Shown here piece after piece: positions 1-12,514 of a stretch of 24,525 nt of DNA. Within the stretch, counting starts at the first letter, position 1. Every line of letters begins with the position of its first letter. Below the pieces are notes generated by a model, which made no database searches, was not told where the DNA came from, and saw only the letters and a program-made list of their open reading frames with translations. Position numbers and translations under genes: made by a program. The DNA comes from Conidiobolus incongruus B7586 (taxonomy: Eukaryota; Entomophthoromycota; Entomophthoromycetes; Entomophthorales; Conidiobolaceae): NCBI GenBank assembly GCA_000697335.1, contig JNEM01011379.1, forward strand, positions 1 to 24,525, in the 5' to 3' direction.

Positions 1-889
<889 letters not shown>

Positions 890-902
890 TATAGTTGTCA
901 AC

Positions 903-912
903 AATAAATAAA
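903..912 (+). terminator. Polyadenylation signal of the SERCA gene
   Basis: Two overlapping AATAAA hexamers (903-908 and 907-912) lie 14 bases after the stop codon and are followed by T-rich DNA. That is close for a cleavage signal, so the 3' UTR would be very short; other AT-rich signals downstream could also serve. Confidence 0.5.
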
Positions 913-1375
913 CCATTAATATTTTTTCATTTTGATATTAATCAATATTATTATATTATAGATTTCAATTGATATAATTTATTTGTTTCGTAGATTATAT
1001 TAATATATATAAGTATAACTCAGTAACTATAATCATTGTTTATTTCCGTTAATTAGCAGCATCAAATTTGTGATTCTCGATTTTTTATGTATAATATAAG
1101 ATATCATAGATAATTCAAACAAGAATTTCAAGTCAATGCTATAATTATAATTATATGGTTTCAATAATGTATTTATATATAGTTACATTTGATTTCTCAG
1201 AAAGTCTTATAAGAATTTTCTTTTAAATAAACATTAAAATTGTAACACTTTGATTTTCAAAATTATTAAAACGACCTTATTTCAATTAATATTTCTAATT
1301 TTTTTACAATACTCTATATTTTTACATCTATAAAACCATCTGTAATTTAAAAGTTTATAATTTTGTTTCCATTAA

Positions 1376-1396
1376 ATATATATATATATATATATA
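1376..1396. repeat. (AT)n microsatellite
   Basis: An uninterrupted run of alternating A and T, 21 bases. Similar runs occur at 5255-5269, 14903-14923 and 22845-22864. Confidence 0.95.
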
Positions 1397-1790
1397 CTTT
1401 CACAAACTTAGGTATGTCTGAATAAATATGAACTAATATTTAAAAGGTTATTTGTTTCTATAATAATTTTTTTTTTCAAATGAAATCAAATATAATTTTA
1501 TAAATGAGTTATTTTTAGTCCTACTTATTTTCTTATTTATATACAAATTTGTCAATATATTCAATAAAATTTTATAAAAAAATCATAGTAATAAATTTTT
1601 TTTTGAAGATTAGCTGATAATTTGAATTTTAAATACCAAATTTTTAGTCTAGCTATTTAAAGCTTTAAAATTTTTACAGATAATTATTATCTCCAATCCT
1701 TAATAAAATAATATAATGTATATTAAAATTTTATAACCTCTATTAACAAATTATCACCTCTTGATTAGATAACTAACACTGTATTTTATT

Positions 1791-1919
1791 TTAAGGTAGG
1801 ATCAAGTCTTTTATCACAAACTTTGAGTATGGTTTGATCGATTCGGTAGGCTGATAGCTTAGCAAGAAATTGCATTTGATAAAAAAAATATTTGCCCAAG
1901 GACTGCAAACATTAAACAT
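1791..1919 (-). other. GC-elevated patch with a 42-codon minus-strand ORF, unassigned
   Basis: GC rises to about 37% over 1801-1860 in surroundings near 20%. On the minus strand a frame opens with ATG at 1919 and runs 42 codons to a stop at 1791 (start MFNVCSPWAN). A second minus frame is also open for part of it. I do not recognise the product. It could be a gene remnant, a regulatory block or chance; composition is the only support. Confidence 0.2.
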
Positions 1920-4900
1920 TACGATTTTGGTATATAATTTGAATTTCAAATGATTTAATGAAAAACTTTATAAAAATTAGATAAATAATATATAGTAATA
2001 TATATTTTTTATATCTAAGTTTCAAAATCACTCCGTATCTTATGTAGGAATTATTAAACTTCAAAAATGATCATTATTTAATGTTCAACCTAATATACCA
2101 TGTATAGATTTGAAAGTCCTCAATTTTAGCTGATATGTAATAGCCCGATTAATTTATATCTGTAAACTTTTATCTATATGGATATTATATTTGATTACTT
2201 AAAACACATTATAGCCAATTTCAATGAAATAGAAATTTTAAAACTATAATGGATTTCAATGATAATTGAGAATAAAATTATTTAAAAATTAAGCCAATAT
2301 TGGATGTTTTACAAGGTTATTTATATATATTAACTGAAATTTAAGAAATTTAATGGTTTGACGAATGTTGATATTTCATCGTTTTGAATCAACTGCAAGA
2401 GATCTAAAAAAATCCAAACTAATATCTATTAGAACAATATCAAAATTATAAAAGATATTGGTAACAGTTATTTTTCTCAAATGACCGCATTTATAAATAA
2501 ATATATAATGTATTAATATCTTCAATAATTTGTGGTTATGAAGTAACTGTTAATGATATTGTAAAATATAACAATGGAATTTGAGTGAGTTTAAAACTAT
2601 TTGTTATTTAAATTGTATTACATTTTGGCAAGCTGTTTTGATAAATAATTATAGTAGAATTTAAACGGTATTTTATTAATTCATCAATTATATATTGAAA
2701 AATTATAATCATATTTTATAAAATCTAATAAATTATATTCACTTTATGAAAAAAAAATTAGCATATTTGAATTAAATCTATCAATATTATGACATTATAA
2801 TCATTTGAAATATATTTAAATAATTATATGAAAACCCTAGGACAAGAGGAATTATTTTCATTAGATAATGTTCATATTTTAATTATCCTTTTCCGAAATA
2901 TCTGGATCAAACTGTAAGGTTCAAGTAACGTATTAATATTAAAATACTAATCTAATCAAAGGATATCTGTTCTTCATGCATTAAAATTTTCTCTAATCAT
3001 AAATATGCAACATGATTTTCTGCAATATTTTCCTTTTACACATTCAAATTTTCAATTAATGTAATTTTTAATTAAATCCCATGATAAATAATATATCAAT
3101 CAAGTAAATGACATTCAATATATCTAATAAATTTTACCTAACTAAACCATTAAATAATACATCTATACATTAGACTAAATGAAAAGCTTGTATATCTTAT
3201 ATATGTTTATGACAAAAGAGCTGAGATTGAAATGGTAACAACCTTAAGTTGATAAGTGTAATAAAAATCTACTCCTATTCATTCATAATCCCTGGATATT
3301 TCACTCATTAAATTATAAGCTAAAGTGAGATTAATTAATATATTCTTTTAATTATATAATTATGTCATTAATAACGGGGCTTAATTTGCTTATAATATGG
3401 TTTATAACTTGTATAATAATTATTTTAACATATAAAAATCTTTAATAATTAGAATAAAGACCTTTATCACTAGAGGTAAACATTCTTTTTAATGATTGTA
3501 TAATAATTCTGATTAATTATTATTTTTATTTCTACTCCATTTATTTTAGTATGTTAATAATATTTTATTTTTATAATTTGATCAATTTAGAATATAATTT
3601 AAGCTAAAGTAGACCACTTTAATTCAACCAATTTTTTATTGATTAATTTATTCCTCTTCTTTTCTATTCATATTCAAACATTTAATTTTATAAGAAATAT
3701 TATTAAAAATCATAATGTTATATATATATGTTAAAGTAATGAATATCAGGAATTATCCTAAGAGAATAAGCATTCATATAATACAAATCTACGGATAAAT
3801 TATAAACCAATATCATTCTCCCTCTATATCTATTTCAAGTAAAATAATCTTGAAAGAGGTCACATAGAGAACCTTATCACCAAATATTAAATCAATACTA
3901 AATGTAATATTTATCCCTTTATTAATATTGATATTATCATTATTATTTCAATACAAAAGCTTAATAACAATATCAATTACAAATTATTATATAATATCAA
4001 ATATTCTATATAAACTCCCATTAGTAATATTTAACTACCGAATCTCCTGTCAATCCCTGTATTCTTAGGAATATTTATTAAAAAAAATTATTATATTAAC
4101 CCTTTTTAAATAATTTTGGAAATTATCGGACGGATTAAATAATTAAGATATAAAATATAGTAATATAACCTAATATAATAATGAAATAATAGTATATATT
4201 AACCCTTGAATTTTATATATATTTAAAATCTTTTTTTTCTTCTCAAATTTTGAGTTATAAAAAATTTTTTGAAACCTGAATTAATAATTATTAATTAATT
4301 TTTATTTTAAAAAATTGAATCATATCATTTTATAATATTTAATTTAATTACATATAATTTCTTTTTTAATATGGTTTAACAATTTTTATTGGTTAAATTT
4401 AAAAGATTTGTAATAAAATAGATCATTACGTTGTTTCTTATTGTTATTGAAATTACCTTTATTGGTACCCATTTAATTTTTTTTAAAAAATTCAATATTA
4501 TTTATTTACCTAAGAATTATATCGATAATGAAGTAATAATGATTATATTATAACATCATTACTCAGCTTACTCTATCCACTTGATCTACTTTATTAATTT
4601 ATCTATATTATTCATTTCAAATGCATGGATAGCTTTTAAAATTACAAGGATTGCTTGTTGGATAAGATAATACCCATTTTATTTAGCATTATAGCCACTA
4701 TGGTTCTATCTATCAAGATATTATTAAAAAATTAGTAAAGATTTTTAAATTCCTGTTTCTTATCATTTATACTTATCAAAATTTTTGAAAAAGTAAATTG
4801 TATAACTACATTAGTAAAATTGAATTATAATTATTTTTAAATCTAAAACACATATAGGGAAATAGTTATAAATACTCAGGTGAATAATATATATTAAAAA

Positions 4901-5080
4901 ATCATAAAATTTGTTAATAAATAGATGATATGATTATCCTTAACAATCTTTCAATATTTATTTAATATATTTTACAATCTACCTTTAATATATACCTATT
5001 AGTTAATATTTAGAAAATTAATATTTACTATATTTATATAATAGCATAAATCTATATTTTCCACTTATTCCTTATTTCTT

Positions 5081-5156
5081 ATTCGAATTATGGAGGAAAT
5101 GTTGGATGATGATTCGAATAAAGGTTAATCCAATTCGAAAATAATTAAAATCGAAT
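5081..5156. repeat. Cluster of TTCGAA-type words
   Basis: ATTCGAAT occurs at 5081-5088 and 5112-5119, ATTCGAAA at 5133-5140, and an ATCGAATT at about 5149-5156: four TCGA-centred words in 76 bases. Comparable clusters lie at 11926-11974 and 18309-18384. Their role is unknown; they could be binding sites or remains of a short dispersed repeat. Confidence 0.5.
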
Positions 5157-5254
5157 TTTAAAATAATATGGATATTAAAAAATATTCGGAGCACAAAAGC
5201 TAAACAGGATAAAAATTTGCCAATTTACCAAAAATTTTACCTATTAGGTATATG

Positions 5255-5269
5255 TATATATATATATAT
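5255..5269. repeat. (TA)n microsatellite
   Basis: Uninterrupted TA alternation, preceded by an interrupted TATATG, in AT-rich spacer DNA. Confidence 0.9.
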
Positions 5270-5484
5270 TAGAGTCTGATTATTTACAAGATTTTTACAG
5301 AAACTATACAACTAAAAGCTAATTAAGCCTTATTCCCCCAAAATTAATAAACTAATTATTGTTTAAAATATTAATTAATTAATTAAAAATATTTGAATTA
5401 GAGTGTTTAACTAAAAATTTAAAAAAATTCCTACTTAATAACTAATATTATTAAAATTAAAAAAAAATTATAAAAATTTTCTAT

Positions 5485-5499
5485 ATCGATCGATCGATC
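5485..5499. repeat. (ATCG)n microsatellite
   Basis: Nearly four copies of ATCG, self-complementary as a block (GATCGATCGATC). It is unusual here because it is half G+C while the flanks are close to pure A+T. Confidence 0.9.
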
Positions 5500-8400
5500 A
5501 ATATAATTTAAGAAATTTTTGATAGTGCTAATTAATGAATATTATAAAATAGAGATCTTATGAGATAATATTTAAACTATGTCATAGTTAGATATAGTAA
5601 TTTTCCATAGATTAATAATTCTTCCTTAAATCACTTGGAATTAGTCATTATTGGTAAATTTCTTGCTAATTTTTTTTCAAAGTCAAAAACCACAAGAATT
5701 GATATGAATTATACTGTTCTCATGTAATAATAGATTATTTCAAATATAACTCATGAAAAATTAGAAATAATAAAATAATCTTGACAGTTTAATTTTTCAA
5801 TGATATATATATTTATAAAATATCAGGTTAAGATAGCGTAATATTTTGATAACTATAGTTATCAAGTATATTAATATATTGAGTGTATTAATTTATTATA
5901 TATATTAAATCAATTTAATAACATTGTATTGTATGATTGTGAGAATTATATTCCAAAGCAAAGACAGATTGGATATTATTTAATTAAAGCTTAGGTTAAT
6001 AACTCAAAGATATTTTTAGGTAATTTTTATATTTATTTCTATTAATCTGATTAATATCAAAAAATATGTATTAAAATAGCATTTCAAATATGGTATAAAA
6101 TAATACAATTGTTTCTAATATATTTGGAGTAAATTAAGGTAATTTAAATTTTTACTTGAAATATTATAAGTTGAATTTTTTACAATTAGAAAAATTAAAA
6201 TTCTTTAAAATTTTATTGTCAAATTTCAAAAAAAAGCTTTAGTATTAAACTATTATATTGAAATTTATTTATCCTTACTAGTATGAATCAAAGTGAAAAT
6301 ATTGCTTTTTTTCTAATTTTGAAATATAAGTGCCTCACCAAGTTGCTAGGGGCCTAACAAGAAAATATTACTATGGTTAAATGATTTGGATCTATTAAAA
6401 ATCATAGGGTATTGGATAGTATATGGCTAGTGGGAATACCGAAAAATTTTTGGATAACTTTTACACGATTATAAGCTTATTTTAGTGGAAATTATTGCGA
6501 TGGAATAAGATTCAGGTAGTAATATGGTCCATTATCACCATTATAGTATATTTTAGTAGTCAATATTAACATTATTAAATAATACTTTTACAAAGCATAT
6601 AAAAAATATATACAAGTATATGATCGATTGAAGGTTTTCAAAACTTAAAATTTTGTCTTTGGAAAAGATAATAATTCTAATATAGATATTTAATCATATG
6701 AATATTAATTAGTTAAGAATATATATACATTCCAAATACAAAAATCGGCTAATAGTATATTATTTAAAAATTATTAAATGTTCTAAGAAGTAAAATATTC
6801 TGACTCAGTTACTAAAAAAGAAAATTTGTTTAACATATAAATTAATTTTATCAAAAAGATTAAAATTTATTTATTTATCAAAATTAAAACTTATATTTTG
6901 CATAAAATGCATCAATCTTGGCATAAAAATAAAAAATAATTCGACTAAAATTTCTTTTTTTGGTAATTTTTAATAATATAAATCTAGATACTTCAATTTT
7001 TAGTACATAGTTAATATTTTATGCGAATTGACCGAAAAAAATGGTTACAAATTATCGATTTGTTAAATTTGACGGTCAAAGGATATTCGCTATCAAAATT
7101 TTCTGATATTTACATGGGTGTAGGGTAAAATTTACCTAAAAATAAATCGTAGTTGCAATGGATATCTGTGCAAGGTTACAAGATATTAAATTAAGGATTC
7201 CGATTGGTCCATTCTTACCCCACATTTTTTTAAAATAATTTCCTATTTTGTCCAAATAGCGATAATTTAAAGTTTATATATGTTTTTATTATTAGTCATT
7301 TATTCTTTATTTGATACTTTAAAACATTATATAAAATATTTATAGTACTAATTTTACATTACAAGAATATTATATTTATTTTATTTATTAATTCTACTCT
7401 TGATCATGGTCTTTTTACCTTAGCTTTTTATGATTAAAACTAACCATCTTAAACATTTGAATATATTATTAAAGTATGGAAATGCTTATATTATTAAATG
7501 TAATTACACAAGATTAACTTATTTCTACTAAATGACTATGTTTATATTTCAATTCTCGGCAGCTTTTGAGGATAATTATATTAACCGATGGTTACTTATT
7601 TGACAATCTATATGATTTAATTTGATGACCTAGATCACATTCCATTGTTATATACACAAAAATGTACTTATTCATATGATTTTTATGAAATTAATAGCTG
7701 ATATAAAGTTTATCCATTATCGATTATTCTAATGGATAACGAACTAAATACTCAACAAATCTATTGATTATTCAACTTCAATAATTAAATTCTCATTAAT
7801 AGTTCCAATAGCAAGCCAAAAAAATGGACTAATACAAGATACTTACTATTATTTAAAATTTAAAACTCCAACCACAAAAAATTAAATTTCAATTTATTTC
7901 AAATCCCACGCCGTGTATCAATGGGAAATTTTTTTTATTCGGATAGAAAAATATTTTAGTTTTAACGGAGTTAAACCCATGACATTTCAATTAAATTGAA
8001 CAAAATAAGATTAAAATACCCCATAACTTGTAAATATCAGTATTATGTTTTTATAATTTTATTTTTGATAAAATTTTGTAATAACTGATAATTGATCATT
8101 AATTATTTAATATGGATTAATATACCCCTTATTATACAGACTTAATAACTAAATATTTCATAAAATATTAGATATTTTTATCAAATTAATCAACTCAACT
8201 TGTAAACAATCAATTAATTATTAATTATTAAGTGTTAATTTATTGAATATAACAAGTGATAGAAAAATAGCAATAAAATTAATTTTATTAAAAGACTTGA
8301 TTTAAAATTAGATTGATGGCATATGATATCATTAATAAATGACTTTAATGAACTCTATGAATTTTAATTAATAAAACTAATATAAACACACAAGTATGAA

Positions 8401-11400
8401 TGATTAATAATATTTCAACGATTTATTATTAAATATATAATCATTATTTGAGTAGTACCCATAGAATTATAGAAAGGGTGTTAATTTATTATCAATTATT
8501 TGGCAAATAAATTTTACTAATATTTTAATAATAACTATATTAAAATTTAAAACCTGGGCAATTTATATCGATTATTTTATGATTTATTAAAACAAACTGG
8601 TTTCTGATATAAATAATTATCTTTATAAAAAAAATAATAGTTTTGGTTACCAATTAGTATTTGATATAAAATTATATTATTCAAATATATAATTGATAAT
8701 AAACTTGAAAAAAAAATCAAAATCAAATCTGGAATTGGAAGCACTATACCTTATCCAGCATACTTGGCTTCCGATCTGTTATATCAAAAAAACAAATATA
8801 TATGTATTATAAAAATATAATCTAATCATCATAATTAAATCATTGAGTATTTTATGGCGGAGATATTTAATATAGCATAATAAAATAAAGCTATCTCTAG
8901 TACCATCATTATTACCAATTTTATGTTAGATAATCAATAATGCAAAATGTTTACTTATGCTGACAACTACATGCAATCATTTTTGAAATTAGAAAATTTA
9001 GATCTAGACTTTAATCATTAAATAGGTTAGTTATTTGAATATTAAATATGAATTTATAAAGAAAAACTATATTATTATTTTAATTATATTGGTATATAAT
9101 AATATTAACATCGGATATAGTTTAATTTGAAGTATTATCGTATTTTAATCTTAATTGCTACTTTATTTAAACTTGTTTAAGTTATCTCGGATATTGTTAT
9201 TTACCAATTTAAATTATAAAATAAAGTAAAATAGATGTTAATTAAATAGATATTTTTAGAATATATCAAAGTTGAATATGATTTTTATATCAATTCTTAT
9301 ATTTATAAATAATCAAGTTAATAATATGAAATTTAATTTGATTGGTGTAAAAATTACAAAAAAAAATATTTATTTAAGGTTATCAATATAGCCGATCAAA
9401 AACAATTTTAATTCTTTAATTTTAAACCATAATAAAATCTTTAATCATACAAATTAAATTATTATAAAAATTTAATATTAAGATATGTTAAACATAATAA
9501 AATATTAATTGTATTAAAATAATAAATCAATACATAAGTACAAATTATTAAATAAATTTAAAATACTAGTCTTCGGAATTAAATTTAACGTTGTATTTAA
9601 TTCTAGATTATATTAATGATATGCAAAACTCATTATAGTATGTTTTATTAAGTAATATGAGTATAGGCGACAGTAAATTCGGTATATATACTTAATATTT
9701 GATAAGTAGGTCAAATATTAATCAAATTTCATAAAATAAGATTTATATATTTTTTGCACTAATTTTCATATTAATTATCACTTGAATTGATGAAGATGTA
9801 AACACCCAAAAGTTGAATAAATTAATTATAATAATACATCAGTTTAAATTTATTCATCTCCACTCCGAAGTAGTTTCAGATTATTTACAGTTTTAGTAAA
9901 ATTTTTCAATTTATCAATGTCACTTTACTAAATTAAGGAATCTTTTACGGTTTCAAGTATCAACAAAAACCTTACAGCTTTATTTACATAAATATCAACC
10001 GTTTATCCTAATTTGTATTTTACCCAAATTTGTTCAGGAGAATACATAAAAACTCTTTAGGCAAAATGATCTTGATTTGTTATTGGTAATATTTATTAAA
10101 ATTTATTTTTTTTGCAAGGGAAATAATTTTTGTCTTTATAATAAAATATTGGTAGAAAATATCAAATATTTTATAATATATATCTCAATTGAGTTATATG
10201 TAGTTTTATTAAAAGTCATTAGAATATTGGAATTAACTATAAACATACTGTTTATATTAAATAACATGGATTCAATTTAAATTTAAAATAATGGTTTTAG
10301 CATCTCAAACAATTCATATATTCTGGAATTATTTGAATGGTATCGTTGTACTATTATAGAATGAATAAATATTGTAAGATTTAAATTATTATTATAGTGT
10401 CAAACTGAAGCAAAATATTATAATAAGGTAATGCATGTATATACCTTTAATCAAAATAATAATAATTGGAATATCAATATTTCCATCCAGAATTAAATAA
10501 TATATTGTATTTGGAAAAATTTATTAATGCAAATTCCTTGATATTGAATTAAATTCAATAAAATGACAAATATATATATCAGAAATTTTTTATTTTTTAT
10601 TTACAATATTTTATAGAATTGGAGATAATTAGAATTGTGATGATTTTAGATTTAGAATAATTATATTAAATTAATTCAAGTATTGAGAAAGGTCACCTCT
10701 TTTTGATTGAAATTTTAATTTTAGATAGTTAAAGAATTTGAATCAATTTAGTTGCAGTTTAGTGTCTAATTAGGAAAATCTGACGAGCTTGGTCTTGTAA
10801 ATTGGTCAATTTGGCATAAATATTCAAATTTGGTATCATAATCAAATTTCTTTTAGAAAGCTTCAAATAATGAGTCAATGATTTGCTTTATTCAATTGGT
10901 GACAGTGCTCAATTATTAGTAATCAGTCTATTTTGATCTAGTAATTTATGAATTGAGGGAAACCCATGAATAATATTTGTACTTGTTTTTATAAACAATT
11001 CATTTTATTATTAATACAGTAATATGAAATGTAGCTAAAGATGTAGACAATGTTCTTTGAATTAATCATCTGTTAAATTTAATCCATATAAGATTTCTGT
11101 TAATGGTTTTACTTAGTTTGAGAGATTTTCCATTAATCCTTATATCAAGTGGCAAACGCACTTTAATTCAGATTATTTAGGTCAAGAGTGGATGATGACT
11201 ACGTGGTATATAAAACTTACATTTTCCAATTACTCAAGTTCTTTGATTTCATCCAAAAGTTTTAATATGCTTATCTTTACGATTTAAAAAAGTTTATGGC
11301 ATGATGACGGCTTTTGAATGTTCATCTTGAATTCTAGCTTTGTATCATTAAGGAGTAGCAAATGGCAAACAAAATCATACTAAAAATAAATTTCAAATAC

Positions 11401-11510
11401 CTTTATTACAATAATAGATAACCTTGGTTATGATAAAAATTATAATTATGTATCTAAATGAAATAATAATGATTCTTAAAAATATAATTTGGTATGATTA
11501 GAAATATTAT

Positions 11511-11535
11511 TGACTATGACTATGACCATGACTTG
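11511..11535. repeat. TGACTA-type hexamer tandem repeat
   Basis: Four copies of TGACYW (TGACTA, TGACTA, TGACCA, TGACTT) followed by a partial copy, with exact 6-base spacing. TGACT is a half-site of AP-1/Gcn4-type bZIP factors, but no full TGASTCA palindrome is present. It lies about 1 kb before the zinc-finger ATG. Confidence 0.6.
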
Positions 11536-11872
11536 ACCTCTTCAAATAAAGCAATATAATTTTGGCAAATAAAGCCGATCGACTGTTGGCAAATCATAAG
11601 CCCATATTTGTAGAATAGAATGTTTTTGCTTAGACGGAATTATTTCCTTTGCCTAAATTGTTAATAATATTAATTTAGCAAATTGATTAAGCAAAGCATA
11701 TCAGCAAGATGTTTTGATTGGCCAGCCATCCGCAATACTGAGTAGGAAATGTTTCGGGAATTCATATAATGTTAATTACTTAATCCGTCATTAACTAGGT
11801 AACACTAATAGAAAGGTTGAAAATTTAAATCATAGGGATGAATCAGAGGGGGTGGATGAAAATGGTTTAGGG

Positions 11873-11877
11873 CCAAT
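11873..11877 (+). promoter_or_regulatory. CCAAT box
   Basis: CCAATCAG, a good match to the HAP/NF-Y site, 358 bases before the TATA box of the zinc-finger gene and 34 bases before a CACGTG E-box. Confidence 0.4.
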
Positions 11878-11906
11878 CAGTGGTCGTGAAATGAGTTCAT
11901 TCAAGC

Positions 11907-11912
11907 CACGTG
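11907..11912. promoter_or_regulatory. CACGTG E-box
   Basis: A palindromic CACGTG in the context GCCACGTGAT, the type bound by fungal bHLH proteins such as Cbf1. It sits in the most GC-rich part of the upstream region of the zinc-finger gene. Confidence 0.4.
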
Positions 11913-11955
11913 ATTCATGTCAAATAGTTCGAATCGTCGCTAGCTAATTAGAGGC

Positions 11956-11995
11956 TCTGCGTCAATGATTCGAATGAGTGGTCATTTGACGCAGA
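11956..11995. repeat. Inverted repeat, 13-14 base arms
   Basis: The left arm TCTGCGTCAATGA (11956-11968) and right arm TCATTTGACGCAGA (11982-11995) are complementary except for one extra base, separated by 13 bases. The arms contain GCGTCAA/TTGACGC, and the left arm overlaps an ATTCGAAT palindrome. At about 40 bases it could form a cruciform or hairpin, or hold two opposed binding sites. It lies about 520 bases before the zinc-finger ATG. Confidence 0.75.
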
Positions 11996-12041
11996 ATTCG
12001 TAAGGCTTTCTTTACCTAAACCCGATATCCCCAAATTTGTA

Positions 12042-12100
12042 CACACCCAACAAAATTAAATCACATATAAATTTAGAATTTACCACACTCCACACCCAAC
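12042..12100 (+). promoter_or_regulatory. Two direct copies of CACACCCAAC
   Basis: Identical decamers at 12042-12051 and 12091-12100, 49 bases apart start to start and 131-180 bases before the TATA box. The core ACACCCA resembles Rap1-type and CACCC-binding zinc-finger sites. Function is inferred only from position and repetition. Confidence 0.45.
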
Positions 12101-12230
12101 TTCCTCATATTTGTCTCCTTAGAGACAATTGTGTTACCTAACATTGATTTCCTATGATTCACCCGAAAGATTGAAATTGCATTTGACCTATTGAGAATTA
12201 ATTGGATAATGGTTTTCATTATTGTTTAGG

Positions 12231-12238
12231 TATATAAA
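12231..12238 (+). promoter_or_regulatory. TATA box of the zinc-finger gene
   Basis: TATATAAA, 277 bases before the ATG, at the switch from mixed DNA to a pyrimidine-rich leader. A STRE-like CCCCT lies just after it (12252-12256). If used, the 5' leader would be about 200-250 bases and might include a 14-codon upstream ORF at 12258-12302. Confidence 0.45.
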
Positions 12239-12425
12239 TGGCTTCAATTTCCCCCTTATGCCACTTGGATTTCTCAAATCAATCAAACCCAGCTTAAAGT
12301 AAAACGTCCACTGGATCCTCCATTCTTTACGTTATCAAATTCCATCACATCCATTCAAACAAAACTGTATTCATTTGTTTGAATTTAGACAGACTAAATA
12401 AGCCAATTTTGCACCTTCATACCTG

Positions 12426-12477
12426 ATTTATTGTAATTATCCTCTTACTTGTGGATATTTCATTTATTGTAATTATC
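12426..12477 (+). repeat. Direct 16-base repeat in the zinc-finger leader
   Basis: The word ATTTATTGTAATTATC occurs exactly twice, at 12426-12441 and 12462-12477, 36 bases apart, ending 38 bases before the ATG. It falls in the presumed 5' UTR or core promoter and may be a recent local duplication, a protein-binding pair or an RNA element. Confidence 0.85.
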
Positions 12478-12514
12478 TGCACTATACAAACATATTATAT
12501 TAACATAAAACAAG

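Larger units (their letters stand above)
913..10690. other. AT-rich intergenic desert, no gene recognised
   Basis: Nearly 10 kb at roughly 15-22% GC with stops in all frames. The only open frame over 60 codons (10077-10280, +) is made of Ile, Leu, Asn, Lys and Tyr, as expected by chance in such DNA. It holds simple repeats: (AT)n at 1376-1396, (TA)n at 5255-5269 and (ATCG)n at 5485-5499. A cluster of TTCGAA words lies at 5081-5156. Patches of higher GC occur near 1791-1919, 6330-6540 and 7020-7230. No transposon protein, long terminal repeat or RNA gene was seen. The lack of recognisable elements may only mean they have decayed beyond reading by eye. Confidence 0.8.
10691..12230. promoter_or_regulatory. 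Extended upstream region of the zinc-finger gene
   Basis: For about 1.5 kb before the TATA box, GC rises from under 20% to about 30-45%, highest at 11840-12000, without any open frame over 60 codons. The stretch carries a CCAAT box, a CACGTG E-box, a long inverted repeat, five GGCAAA words (either strand) between 11151 and 11653, a TGACYW hexamer tandem at 11511-11535, a STRE-like AGGGG at 11847-11851, a two-unit heat-shock-like TTCggGAA at 11753-11760 and a duplicated CACACCCAAC. It reads as a large regulated promoter of the gene at 12515. An unrecognised non-coding RNA inside it is possible. Confidence 0.55.

Noticed and set aside
10077-10280. 67-codon + ORF
   Set aside because: AT-only codons, residues Ile/Leu/Asn/Lys/Tyr, no rise in GC and no motif; expected by chance.
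10637-11307. C-box-like RTGATGA words (10637-10643, 11192-11198, 11301-11307) as snoRNA candidates
   Set aside because: No CTGA D-box at proper distance with a closing terminal stem.
11866-11945. tRNA-like A-box (GGCCAATCAGTGGT) and B-box (GTTCGAATC) words at about tRNA spacing
   Set aside because: The T-arm stem does not pair around TTCGAAT and no 7-base acceptor stem can be formed, so this is not a tRNA gene.
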